Shown: positions 1-10,127 of the stretch, piece by piece
Layout of the letters: each line of letters opens with the position of its first letter
Numbering within the stretch: the first letter of the stretch is position 1
Source of the DNA: Talinum fruticosum
Lineage: Eukaryota; Streptophyta; Magnoliopsida; Caryophyllales; Talinaceae
Assembly: GCA_021018815.1 (NCBI GenBank)
Contig: JAITYX010000026.1
Coordinates: 2,852,001-2,916,000, forward strand
Direction: 5' to 3'
Length of the DNA stretch: 64,000 nucleotides
The notes under the pieces: model-generated
What the model was told of the DNA's origin: nothing
What the model saw: the letters and a program-made list of their open reading frames with translations, nothing else
Database searches by the model: none
Made by a program: the position numbers and the translations under genes

Positions 1-795
1 TGATCCGAAGCTTGACCCGAGAATATGTTATACTAACATGTTTGTTAGTGGATAATCATATTGACAAATGTTCGATGTTTTACCTTAATAATTCAATCGA
101 AAACAGATCGAAAATTTGTCCGCAAAAGCTGATATGGTGGGTCTAGAATCTTCCACTTGCATGCATATGGTACCAAACATCCACTTGCCATTCTTGATTA
201 GACTACTCAAGCTAGGCCACCAGCTAGGACTGCAAGGCTGTCGTCGATGGGACGCCACCACGCCTCGTGGCCTACGTCAACCCGATCTTTAGCGAGCCTG
301 GCCCCCGGCGTGTTCGCTGGATTCTCTTGGTGTCCTCTTGCTTTTTTACTTTTGTTTTATATGCTTGGCTTGCCTTGGTCGAATGGGTCTATAAAAGGGG
401 AGCTTAGTGTGGTCATTTTGCACACTTCACTTACAGACTTTCTTGCTTGCTCTAGCTTTGCTCTTTTTTTCTTTGAGAAAACTAGTTGGTTTTCAAGACA
501 TCCTTTCAAACATGTCTAAAAAAAAGCTCATCCAATTGGAAGAACCGGGCTGAGAAATTGATCCATGAAAATTTCTTAGAGCGATAATGGCGCCCTCACA
601 ATGAATGAAGCCCAAATGACCTCTTGGTGGAGGTTGAGAATCATGTTTCTTCACTCGCCATTACTCAATAGGTAAGCTTGTTGGCTTAAATTTCTTGACT
701 TGCTCATTTAGTGTAGTACTTCTACTAAAAATTTTACTTGGATTTTCATCTTGTAGAAAGGCTCAATTCGGAGTAGCGATGCTATACCCAAGTTC
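1..795 (+). other. Repeat-derived leader region, no gene
   Basis: No coding exon can be supported here. A TATA-like box (tataaaagg, 390-398) is followed by a CT/T-rich stretch and then by the decayed mobile-domain gene starting near 796. That layout resembles the promoter-leader of a retroelement or transposon-borne gene. The left boundary lies outside the window, so the element class is not known. Confidence 0.35.
390..398 (+). promoter_or_regulatory. TATA-like box
   Basis: tataaaagg lies in an otherwise mixed-composition stretch about 400 bp upstream of the mobile-domain fragment. It is a good match to a plant TATA box, but no transcript start can be shown. Confidence 0.35.
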
Positions 796-1480
796 ATGGA
801 AACATGTAAAAAGAGGAACTACCCCTTAGAAGATTTCATGAATAATGTCGGGTTTGGTTTCCTCTTTACTACTTTGAGTCATTTGTGTTACAAGAAAGAA
901 CGAGATCCCATTAGGGCTATTAGTGAGCGCTTTTGTTATACTACTAACACCTTCCATCTTCCTTTTGGGGAGATGACCATTACGCCCTTTGATTTTGCTT
1001 GTTTTATCGGGTTTGGGCTTCTCGGGGAGCCTCTAGTTTACGACCGGACCTTGTACAAAGATCATGACTGTCTACGTCACCTCTTCGATCCCATGGCTAG
1101 TAGGTTTCCTCGAGGAAAATTTCTTCAAATATACCATTCTTTTTATGCTTTTGAGGAAGTTCGGTTTTTAGCTCGACACACTCCTCAACAACAAGTCCAG
1201 GTTGTGCTTGCTCTCTTGTTAAGCACGGTACTTTTTCTGACAAAGCTTCGAAGGTTCCTATTCACTATTTGGTGAACTTAGCGGACCTTGATAAGATTAA
1301 GGAGCTTAACTGAAGTGCACCCACATATACTTGCCTCATAAGGGGTCTTCGTGCCGGTATGAGACATATTAAGCTCGAGAAGGACTTGACAAACTATCTT
1401 CCACTATGTGGATTGTGGAAGATCATTGAGCTATGCTATATTCTCCTCTTATCTCTTATATATTTTGATCTTGCATGGAT
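796..1480 (+). pseudogene. Plant mobile domain (PMD) gene fragment
   Basis: The reading frame at 796-1275 contains ERFCYTTNTFHLPFGEMTIT followed by a segment ending GLLGEPLVYD. This matches the plant mobile domain (aminotransferase-like) signature of an arginine-Phe start, HTFHLP-GE-T and a Gly-rich loop. That domain is found in host MAIN/MAIL proteins and is widely carried by plant gypsy elements and Mutator-like elements. Similarity continues in another frame after about 1225 (ending VNLADLDKIKELN) up to about 1440 (LCGLWKIIEL), so there is a frameshift. An in-frame TGA at 1311-1313 lies where the family usually has Trp. The setting, with no intact exon chain and LTRs nearby, points to a transposon-borne copy rather than a host gene. 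It is not functional as read. Confidence 0.6.
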
Positions 1481-3080
1481 AAAAATCTTACTTGTTTTGC
1501 AAAAATTGCAGCCTTAGTTGTATGAATATTTCTCGCGCCTTTCACCTAGCTCGACAAATCACCCTACATTTCCCTCGATATCATGGCCAAAATCTATCTT
1601 CGACAATCCAAATCCCATGACATAGGCTTCTTACGGACCGCTCTCAACCGTGTGGCTTCAGTACATCACTTTTAAGCTCTTAAATTTACCTTAAAATATG
1701 CCCGGAAAAATCTTCTTCAACTGCCGACTCACTACCCTTGCCTCTCGCTCGTGGTGGCCCGGTAGGCACGGCCGTGGTGACCGGCGCTTGCCACGAGCGG
1801 GCATTTGGCCACCCAATTTTTATCGTTTTTGCTTTTTCTTGCTTGTCTCCGTATAAATCCCGTGTGTGCGGACCAATTTCCATCCTTGGGCCCAGCTTCA
1901 ACTCCCTCCAAGTGTGGAGGTTGCACACGGGTTGAGTGAAAGGAGGATTTTCTTTTAGCGTCTTTTCGGATTTTGCTAGTACCTTGGCGAGAGAGTTACG
2001 CCTCAAATACGCTCCAACACATGGCCTCCGTTCGTTCCTTACGATCCGCTTTAGACCATATTCTACTTCCGTTCCCTTTCTCAACAAGAGCAGGAGGAAC
2101 CAACCACAGGGTATCCCTAAACCTAGTTTCTAAATTTATATACGTCCTATGCATATCATTTGGGACGGATTATGATCCGACTGGTGAATTTCCATCTCTT
2201 CCTCTTTTCTCCTTTTTGTGCAATTGAATTTCTTGCATGGAAATTAACTTCATCTTCGATAGCTTCTTTAAGAGGATATCGACATTCCAAGTCTCGATGT
2301 GTATGTTTCTCTATTCGAAGAATCTCCTCGTTACATAACGATTCCTGAACTTTCGGAAGAAGAGTGTGTAGGGCATCCCTTCCCTAGAAACTGTCAAGGG
2401 GTAAGAGTTTTATACTCTTTGCTTTTAACTGTATGCTAAAAGTATTTTACTAATGCCATTAAATCTTGTAGTATAACCAGGAGTAATCTTGGACCATGTC
2501 TGTCAAATTCAAATCCGCCCTTAGGGGTATCCAAGACTTATTCACTAGGAAGACTTTTCGAAACTTCCGAGTTTCTTAGTTAGTGTAAATACTAACTTTA
2601 TTGAGCTTTTAGTAAAAATGCTAATTGCTCTTTGTTTTTATAGAGGCGTCGATCTAGAACTTCTTCATTGGGAGTCTTCCTTGGTGGTCCAGGAGCTCAA
2701 ACACATCCATCTAGCCAACAAGCACCCTCTCGGTCATACATCTAGAGCGGGTACCTCTCGGCGTTCTTTACGGTGTGCACATCATCGGATTGCTTCTAAA
2801 GTGGGGCCTAGCATTTCAAGCCTATTTCTTCCGAGTGCGAGGCCTAGATTTTCTAAAGAATGCATGGATATTCCGCTCTTCAAGCACTTGATCATCATGG
2901 GAACCCAATTAACTCTCATTGGGCTTCTTATAGTGGATCTTCTCATGGAGCTTCTCAATCTTGGGACCATGGGGCTAGCTCTTCACATGGTGGTGGAGAC
3001 GTTCGGTTTTCCATGTCCATCTTGTTGGACTTCGAGAATTATATCTTCGATGATGCTTTCGATGATGAAGATTAGTTGAT
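1481..3080 (+). pseudogene. Decayed downstream exons of the PMD-type gene
   Basis: Short coding-like islands sit in different frames: about 1520-1680, 2265-2400 (acidic, ending before gtaagag at about 2400) and 2860-3075 (Ser/Gly/His-rich, ending in the acidic tail DDAFDDED and a stop). They lie downstream of the PMD fragment in the same orientation and look like its remaining exons, with low-complexity C-terminal sequence as in many PMD proteins. No continuous frame joins them. A second host gene cannot be excluded, but I see no recognisable domain. Confidence is low. Confidence 0.3.
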
Positions 3081-3479
3081 CCCCGATAGGATGCTTGTGT
3101 TTTTATGCTTAATAGTTTGTAAACTTCTTTGACTCTATACAATGAGATGAAATGCAAAGACTTGATTCTAAAAATGCGCTCTTTCATTAATATGATGCAA
3201 GAAAGTCTAAGGAAAATTATAAAGACAAATCAAAAAACATTTGCATAGCCCCCATTCCCCCCAAAAGAAAATAATAAAAACAAAAATGGGAATTTTTAAG
3301 TGCACGGTCCGAAATAATATAGCTTGACCAAAAATGGGCCAAGGGGAAGAAAAAGTAATGGCCCAAGGAGTACTCGGGCAAAAAAGAATAAGGCGGATCT
3401 GCCGATCCGGAAGGCCTTGTCGACACTCGCCACGCGGGAAACCGAGGCTCTAGTAGACTTCGGTGATGTTAGCGCTAGA
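3081..3479. other. Intergenic or repeat sequence, nothing recognised
   Basis: AT-rich sequence after the last coding-like island. It contains possible polyadenylation-type AT-rich stretches and no domain or repeat structure that I recognise. Confidence 0.4.
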
Positions 3480-4199
3480 TAGGACTCTTGATTTTGGAAC
3501 TACTATAAATTGGACCCTCTCGTTAGATGCCGAAAATTGTGCCTTTTGAACCTTCTTCTACAGTTCCCTTAGAAAAACATATCTTAAGAAATGCCTTAGT
3601 GCCTTCTATTCTCAAAAGATGAATTTTATGATCGAGTTATCTTGTTAGATACATGAGATGACAAACACTCAAAGGGTAGGTTTGTCACAATATGAGCTTA
3701 ATACCCTATTCAAGCATTCGACAGGTGAAAGTCTATTGGACTTTCCTAAGGGCTGTTGTGACCTAATAGGATTCTCACTACCACATTTTCGGGTTTAGGG
3801 ATAAGGAATTGTGTCCCCTACCGAAGAGTTTGATGCTACTCTGGGCATCCAACGTCGTACAAAACCCGTTATGCCCAAATCCTCCGAGAATATGCATAAA
3901 ACCTACAAATGCTTTCCGAAGCTAAATAATATGAATCTAGGTTGGATTCTTATTGGCGATCGAGTGGACTTAATGAATCCGATGAAGCATTACCGCCTAA
4001 TGTAGTCGTCATCGAGTCTATCATCATTCCTAGGCGTCGAGTTATCATCGCATGTCCGATAGGTGGTTTCCTACTGGTAGGAGGTCATAGGGATATGTCA
4101 CTTGTCGCACTTCTAAGCTTTATTGAGCAACTGGAGAATTATTATTCTCCGACTTCGTCGGTAGTCGGCGAAACACTTATAGAGTTAGACTAGCGTGGA

Positions 4200-7159
4200 T
4201 GTAAGACCCGGAAAATTCAGGTGCTTGCTTAGTAATGAATTAAATTATTAAAAGTTAAGTGAAAAATTTAAAATTATTAAATTAAGTGAATTATTAATTT
4301 TGCCGAGTCGAAATTAAAACCCGAGAATTGAAATCGAGCATGGGCCAACTTAATTGAGCTTATTGAAATTAAATTTGGGCCCAATTAAAATAAAAATAAA
4401 AAGAAAGGAAAATGAGAAATGAGGGGTGGCTGACATTTGAGGATTAGTGGCATTGGAGATTAGTGGCATTTTGTCTGGCAAAGAAAGAAGCGAGAGAATT
4501 AAGGGGTCCAATTGAAGTTAGGCGGCTAAGCCCATTATGTGTAATTAGGAAAAGAGGAGAGAGAGTGGGATTGAGACCGAGAACAAAGAAGAAGAACGAA
4601 GGGAATGAAAGAAGCAGAAACAGAGCAAAGGGAAAGAGAGCAGAGCAGAGCGAGACCAAGAGGAAAGAGAGAAGAAGCGGAAGAACGGGAAAGCGAGAGG
4701 GAGCAGAACGGAGCGAGAGAGGGAGAGAGCGCGAGATCCAGTGGCTGGTGGTCGCTTGAACGGCTAAGGCGCCGTTGTTGGTGGGCCGGGGAGAGCAAGA
4801 GCTCGGGAGGCCGAGCAGAGCGAAGAAAGAGAAGAGTAGAGAGACCCGAGCGGAAGAGGGACCGAAGGGGTTCCGCGACCAGCGAGCGCGAGGAGGGAGA
4901 CGAAGAGGACCAGAACCGGACCGAGCGAGAGGAAGCCGGAGACCGGGATTGAGGCAGCGAGAGGAAGAAGCAGAGGGTCGGGAAAAAGAAGGAAGAAGAA
5001 AGTAAAGTAAAGCAAAACTAATCCAAAAATCTTCAAACTGAAATTCTTATAACCTCTAAGAATTCAAGGTGAGTAATTTGAATTCACCCTCTAAAGTTAA
5101 AATGAATTAGGAAGATGAAACTTGGAATTGATTTATGAAATTGGAAACCCTAGGTTTAATTGAAGAAGTTAAAGGCTTAAATTCACTAAATTAGCAACTC
5201 ACGAATCAAAGAGCATGTTGTGATTATGTGATATCTAGTTCTGAATTTGTGATGTTTAAGTATTATTGAGCATGATTATTGAGAATTGGATGAGATTAGC
5301 TTGAACAGAATTAGGGGAAAAATTAGAAAGTTAAGTTCATGACTTATGTGCAGATTTTCAGTAATTATGCATGCTGTCTGAATTTCTGTGAATTCATGTG
5401 TAGCCCAAATTTCCGGAAAATTTTACTACAGCGTCGTGGCAATTTATGGAAATTTCCTATAAAATTTGGTATGCATTGGATGAGTAGATTGGGAGATATG
5501 CAATTTTAAGTGAAAATGTCTTGTTTTGAGCAAAATCGGAACTAAATGAGTAACTGAATTAAGAACTGAAATTTAAGAAGCTATATGGCTAGATTAAAAG
5601 ATATATATTGATTAAGGAAAGTTATAGAACCATAAACCACCTATGCGCGATATTAAGCAATCATGAAAACGATGAGTTCATTGATTAGGAATCCTAATTG
5701 ACATGTTTATATGATTATGTGTTCATCTTGAATAACATTAATTATAAATGACATAAGCATGCATATGTGAAATGAATTGATTGTGCTTGAGTTGGAACTT
5801 GCTTATGTGAATTATTAGTTACAAAGATTTTACGTATGAAAGCGTTGAGCTTGAATTATATGAATAAAGCGTATCCTGTGTATAAGTAATAAGAAGATAA
5901 TAAGAAGATAAGAAACATAAAGAACTAAAGAAGGGAGAAAGGATTGTGTTATTGATCTAAGACCCCACGAATTAAAGAACCCTCCGATGCTATGGCCATA
6001 GAAGTGTCCGTCAACCCGAAGCTACGAATTGAATTGCTTCCACGAATTATTGACGATATGTGTCCTTCGAGTTGAGGCTGCCTCGAGGCCACGAATTGTT
6101 TTGCCTCGAGGCCACGAATTGTTTTGCCTCGAGGCCACGAATTGTATGCCTCCAAGAACTAAGCTCACGAATTGTTTTGGCTCCAAGAACTGGGTCTTTA
6201 AAACAGAACATTAATCTTCTTTCTATTCGAAACTAAGAAGACTTAAAAGAATTATGATATGAAGAAGCGAATGATCATACATGACGAACAAGAAAGAACG
6301 AATCGATGATTTATGAAATGCATGATTGAACTCAAGAAAAAGAATGAGAAGAAGAGCGAATCCCGATTTCATAAGAAATTAATACGATAAGAAGCAAGAT
6401 ATGAATTACGTGATGAATGATTTACATGATGAATGATTCTATGACTTACTTGCGTAGAAAGATGAATGAAGTATGTTTAATTGAATTCATGAGTAATTGA
6501 TGTCATTGTGCTTCTCAGCAAGTTGGTAAGTTTAGTATCTCGCGTGTCTTAAGCATGTATGATCCGAATCGTATGATATGAATGAAAAGTGAACTTACGT
6601 GTGTTTGTTAATGAATTAATGTGCAAAGTGAAACCCGGGGTTGGGTTTGGGTTATTCACTGGGCTCGTGGAGCTCATGACCTCACCAAAATTTCGGATAC
6701 TGAAGTTAAGACTCGCAGGAGTTGCGTTGGCTTTTAGAAGAAGCAAACCAACGGATAGGAGATGCCAAACTTACTTCATGTTTATTTATCTTTTATTTGT
6801 AAAGATGTTGTAAAGATCGGTTGTATGTAAACTTAAGTTTTGACCATGAATATAAAATCCTTATGTGAATACTCCGAGCATGTGGCTCGTAGAATTTGTG
6901 TTGTGTTTACTCCGAGCATGTGGCTCGTTGAGTTTATGATTGTGTTTCGTGCGGGGATAAGGCTTTAAGCCTATGGGTTTAGCCATATTACGGAGGAAAC
7001 TCGTCGAAATTTCCAGAAAACCTTTGAAAACCTAGAAACACGCTTCCGCCAAGCAAAGAGAAAACTATTAACCCTAAGTTGAGACCTTAAGCGGCCTTAG
7101 GGGTTCCTCCCGGGAACCCCGGCATGTAATACTCCTAGGGTGGGTCCGGGAGTGTTCCA
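4200..7159 (+). mobile_element. Solo LTR of a gypsy-like retrotransposon
   Basis: The element begins tgtaagacccgg and ends gtgttcca. It is flanked by an exact 5-bp duplication, gtgga (4195-4199 and 7160-7164), and has TG...CA ends, 2,960 bp in all. There is no gag or pol inside, so it is a solo LTR left by LTR-LTR recombination. It holds an AT-rich left part, a purine-rich GA segment (about 4400-5000), a splice-donor-like aaggtgagt at 5067-5075, a 23-bp minisatellite (6080-6148) and a right end with repeated actccgagc...gtggctcg units. The right end resembles the LTRs at 43411-46576 and 62785-64000. Such long TGTAA-starting LTRs are typical of Tekay/Del-type chromoviruses; that name is inference. 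Confidence 0.85.
6080..6148 (+). repeat. 23-bp minisatellite, three copies
   Basis: gcctcgaggccacgaattgt units start at 6080, 6103 and 6126, each with a palindromic cctcgagg core. Degenerate relatives follow to about 6190. The array lies inside the solo LTR. Confidence 0.8.
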
Positions 7160-7346
7160 GTGGAGGCCAATTTGAAAGAGGACTTTGCTTGGGAGCCCCC
7201 TGCTATTACAGGTAAGCAAATAGCAATAACCGAGACCAACCAGTGGACAAGATCGGTAACATCGGCCATGGGGTGGCAGTCCAGGGTCACCGAGGCTGAA
7301 AAGCCTCTAGTTTTCGCCCAAAGTCTCGGTTTTTGCCTTTTCGTCC

Positions 7347-7376
7347 TTTTTTTATTTTATTTTATTTTATTTTATT
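7347..7376 (+). repeat. (TTTTA)n microsatellite
   Basis: About five uninterrupted tttta units, in what looks like the intron between the two right-hand exons of the split transposon gene. Confidence 0.9.
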
Positions 7377-8040
7377 GTTGCTCTGTTAGGCCATAAATAA
7401 GGTTGAATTTGACCGTATTGGACTTTTATGATATTTTATCTCGTTGTATGCAGATTTGGTTAATGGAGCATCTACAACTAATTCAAGCTCCTGCAAGAGT
7501 GGACACATATTTGGTGATACACTTCGTCGACGAAAGCGGTTAGCTGTAGTAATCGATCATCATGCCTTCTAGTGGGAGGATTATCTTAAAAACCATAATA
7601 ATACCATTGAATGGTACATTGAACACTCGGAAAGTGTCCCACTCGGACACATACCGCAGACAGCAACCCTTTGTACGCCTGTCTGGATCCAAAACCAGTA
7701 CTTATTACTTCCCCGACCATGTATTGTGGCAAATGGGACGAGAGTAGGCGATTCCTCATCTCGTATTGTGTTTAGCTTGCAACTTTCGATCCGTTCGAAG
7801 GTTTTGCCGGTTCAAGCGAGTTAAGTCATGGCCCGAATATTAGATGAACCTTCCAAAGCTGCTGAAACTTGTAGACCAACATACCACTATCGTATCAACA
7901 TATTATCCGGATTGGATGAGTCCCCAGTCATGTATCTTGAGCAACGTTACCTCGAGAAGCATGCAAGTAAAACGTGAGGAGCTAAATGATCCGGATATTT
8001 CCTGGACAATTCCAGCTCACATGTCACATCACTAGCCAGC

Positions 8041-8627
8041 CTATGCCTAATCAATCGGACGATTGAGGTACAAGCCTAAGCCCACTCTCAACGAGCCCAA
8101 GTAAGGCCCAAATCCCACTAGGGTTAGGGTTTTCACCTCAATTACAGTAGATTACTACTTTGCCCTCATTAAATTCTTCTATAAATATTCACTAACCCCA
8201 CCATCACATCACATGCTCACATCACAAGTCCCAAGACTTAGTACTCTTGGAAAATACTAGAATTCCCTAAAAGTCTTACCTACCTCGATAAGCAAACCCC
8301 AATGCCAAGAAATTCCCTTCGCGCACATCGAGGAATAGTTTCCTCGATTCGCTCATCTACTTCAATATACTAAATTGTGCGTTAGAGAGGCATTCCTCAG
8401 GATCCATCCCCGGGGCTTGCCTTTTTCAAGATCCGCCGCCGCCACTTGGAGTTCATCTAACCGAGCCACACCCTTGCAACCGGAGTATTAAATCCGCTCT
8501 CTCCAAATCATCATCCACATCATCACACCTGTTTTCTTTCGAAACACATTTAATTTATTTTTGATTCAAAAACATTTAAATTTGGTAGTAAATAAATTCA
8601 CATTTACTCGCATGGAAAAATCAAAGG
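8041..8627 (+). other. LTR-like or promoter-like region, class unknown
   Basis: A TATA-like tataaata lies at 8180-8187, followed by a CA-rich leader and short conserved-looking GC-rich words (about 8400-8480). A telo-box-like agggttagggtttt lies near 8121. This could be the 3' LTR of the element carrying the decayed gene, but no matching 5' copy or target duplication is visible. Confidence 0.25.
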
Positions 8628-8646
8628 ACACACACACACACACAGA

Positions 8647-8685
<39 letters not shown>
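8628..8685 (+). repeat. Compound (CA)n-(TA)n microsatellite
   Basis: (CA)n at about 8628-8644, then gagaca, then uninterrupted (TA)n at about 8650-8685. Confidence 0.95.
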
Positions 8686-8687
<2 letters not shown>

Positions 8688-8798
8688 TTCGATTCGAGGT
8701 TAAATTCGGTTCAATTCTGAAGACTCAAGTATGATAAATTCACCCCTTAACCGATTGTTAGATAAAGTCATTTATCTAAAATTAGGACTATTCAAGAT

Positions 8799-9160
8799 TG
8801 AAGGTTTGCTCTTGGAGAGTCTTAGTCACCCTAAAGAGGGGGTGAATAGGGTGATGAGAAAATTTTAGCAAACTTAGAAACTTTAAGCTTGAAAGGAATG
8901 AACAAGACAATCCGAGTCTAGATTGGATTCGTAAAAGTGTAAACTCAAAGATACGTGGAAACCCTCCCGGGGTAGAAAACCACGGATAGTGCTAATCCAA
9001 GCACCAAGTCAAATCCACAAAATACGGTAGACAAACTCAACCGGAATTGCTCCCTTAAACAATTCCTTGCGAGTTTTACTAGACTCGAAATTCTCTTATC
9101 TAATTTAGTACTTCTTAATTGAAGTAACCTTTACGATTAGGGACAACTGAGCTGAGTTAT
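8799..9160 (-). repeat. Copia LTR fragment (family of elements 2 and 3)
   Basis: The sequence starts tgaaggtttgctcttgg and carries a gtgaatagggtgatg segment. It follows the LTRs at 48639, 53919 and 60483 closely for about 360 bp, including the cgtggaaaccctccc and gggacaact-gagctgagtt blocks, and then stops. It is therefore the inner-end part of an LTR in minus orientation, truncated near 9160. A 15-bp match to the opposite LTR end (tgaagactcaagtat) sits at 8718-8732. Confidence 0.8.
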
Positions 9161-9942
9161 GATTTATAAGGCTTCGTTGTTAGTAAAATTTCCCTTGATT
9201 AATGTTCAATTTATTTATTTTAATTGTTTTCATAAATTATATCATATTATTTTTCTAATTTATTAAAATTTTCAGCTTTATCGTAAATATTATTTGATAA
9301 AAAAAAATGTTACTTGTTTAAAATGTAACTAATTAATGTTACATTAAATTTTAACTTATAAAAAGGATATAAAATCTTTTTCTATAAATAATAAAAACAC
9401 GATTCATTTTTAAGTAAAAAAATATGAGTCAATTTGTGCAATAGACCCATATAAAACTAGTAAGAATATTAAAATTAGGTATTTATGAACTTTAAAATTA
9501 GGTTTTAAAAACAAAACTGTGACCTGAAACCCAAACTACCGAATCCATAAAATCCAAGAAAAATTAAGTCCCAAAGTTGAGTTAGGGTTAAAATTTTTAA
9601 AAATTGTATATTACCCGATCCCGTTGATTAGGATTTTAAATACACCACTAAATACATTCCACATCCTACAAACCTAACCTAAAGACGTATCGATAACGGA
9701 TTAATTAATTAATCATTATTATTAGAATGACTGAAACCATAAGCAACAGACGATTACGCAAATATTGTACTTCCAAGTTGACATGAATATTTTACAATAT
9801 TACTCGAATGTGGGCCACCTAATAGTGATCAAAATCAATCCTTGTAGGGAAAACAAAGATACTTAGGTGAAATAAATAATAAATAAAATAATTAAAAAAT
9901 TGGTTGGAAAAAAATCATTATTAAAATAAAACAAAAAAATTT
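9161..9942. other. AT-rich intergenic sequence upstream of SCPL
   Basis: Very AT-rich, with homopolymer A/T stretches and no coding potential or repeat boundary that I can define. It is the presumed upstream regulatory side of the carboxypeptidase gene. Confidence 0.5.
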
Positions 9943-10059
9943 ATGCAACAAACCAATAGACCGTTAAAGCATTCTCTTTCATCGCATTTTCCCCTTCTTC
10001 GCACCTTCTCATCTTCCTCTTCACCTTTACAGTGTCACCCCAAACAACCCCCTAAACTC

Positions 10060-10067
10060 TATATATT
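10060..10067 (+). promoter_or_regulatory. TATA box of the carboxypeptidase gene
   Basis: tatatatt lies 61 bp upstream of the ATG at 10128, followed by a CT-rich leader (ctctctcctctctctctgg) typical of plant 5' untranslated regions. The spacing fits a short leader. Confidence 0.6.
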
Positions 10068-10127
10068 CCCCAATTCCCCCTACCTTTCTTCCCATCCCTC
10101 TCTCTCCTCTCTCTCTGGAAAGTAAGA

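Larger units (their letters stand above)
3480..8040 (+). pseudogene. Decayed transposon-type gene split by a solo LTR
   Basis: Coding-like sequence occurs on both sides of the LTR at 4200-7159. Left part, about 3690-4194: the phrase SPTEEFDATLGIQRRT resembles the T-x-EEF-x-x-LLG motif of plant retroelement proteins of the DUF7745/PMD-like group. Right part, from 7160: an exon in the frame of EANLKEDFAWEPPAIT ends at a gtaagc donor (7212). A second exon begins after tgcag at about 7453 (IWLMEHLQLIQAPARVD) and runs, with frame changes, to about 8030. Removing the LTR and one copy of gtgga brings the two sides together. I infer one transposon-borne gene that was already present when the LTR inserted. 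The family name is tentative. Confidence 0.4.

Noticed and set aside
1686..2227. Short frames on both strands
   Set aside because: Mutually overlapping frames without domains in decayed transposon sequence; shadows only.
4444..5036. Overlapping open frames on both strands (Arg/Glu-rich and Ser/Leu-rich)
   Set aside because: They come from the purine-rich GA segment of the solo LTR. No domain, no Kozak or splice context, and the same composition recurs in the related LTR.
8118..8136. Interstitial telomere sequence (gggttaggg)
   Set aside because: Only one and a half repeat units. More likely a telo-box-like promoter word or chance.
9943..10125. 60-codon frame just upstream of the carboxypeptidase
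   Set aside because: It covers the promoter and CT-rich 5' leader. No conserved uORF context can be shown.
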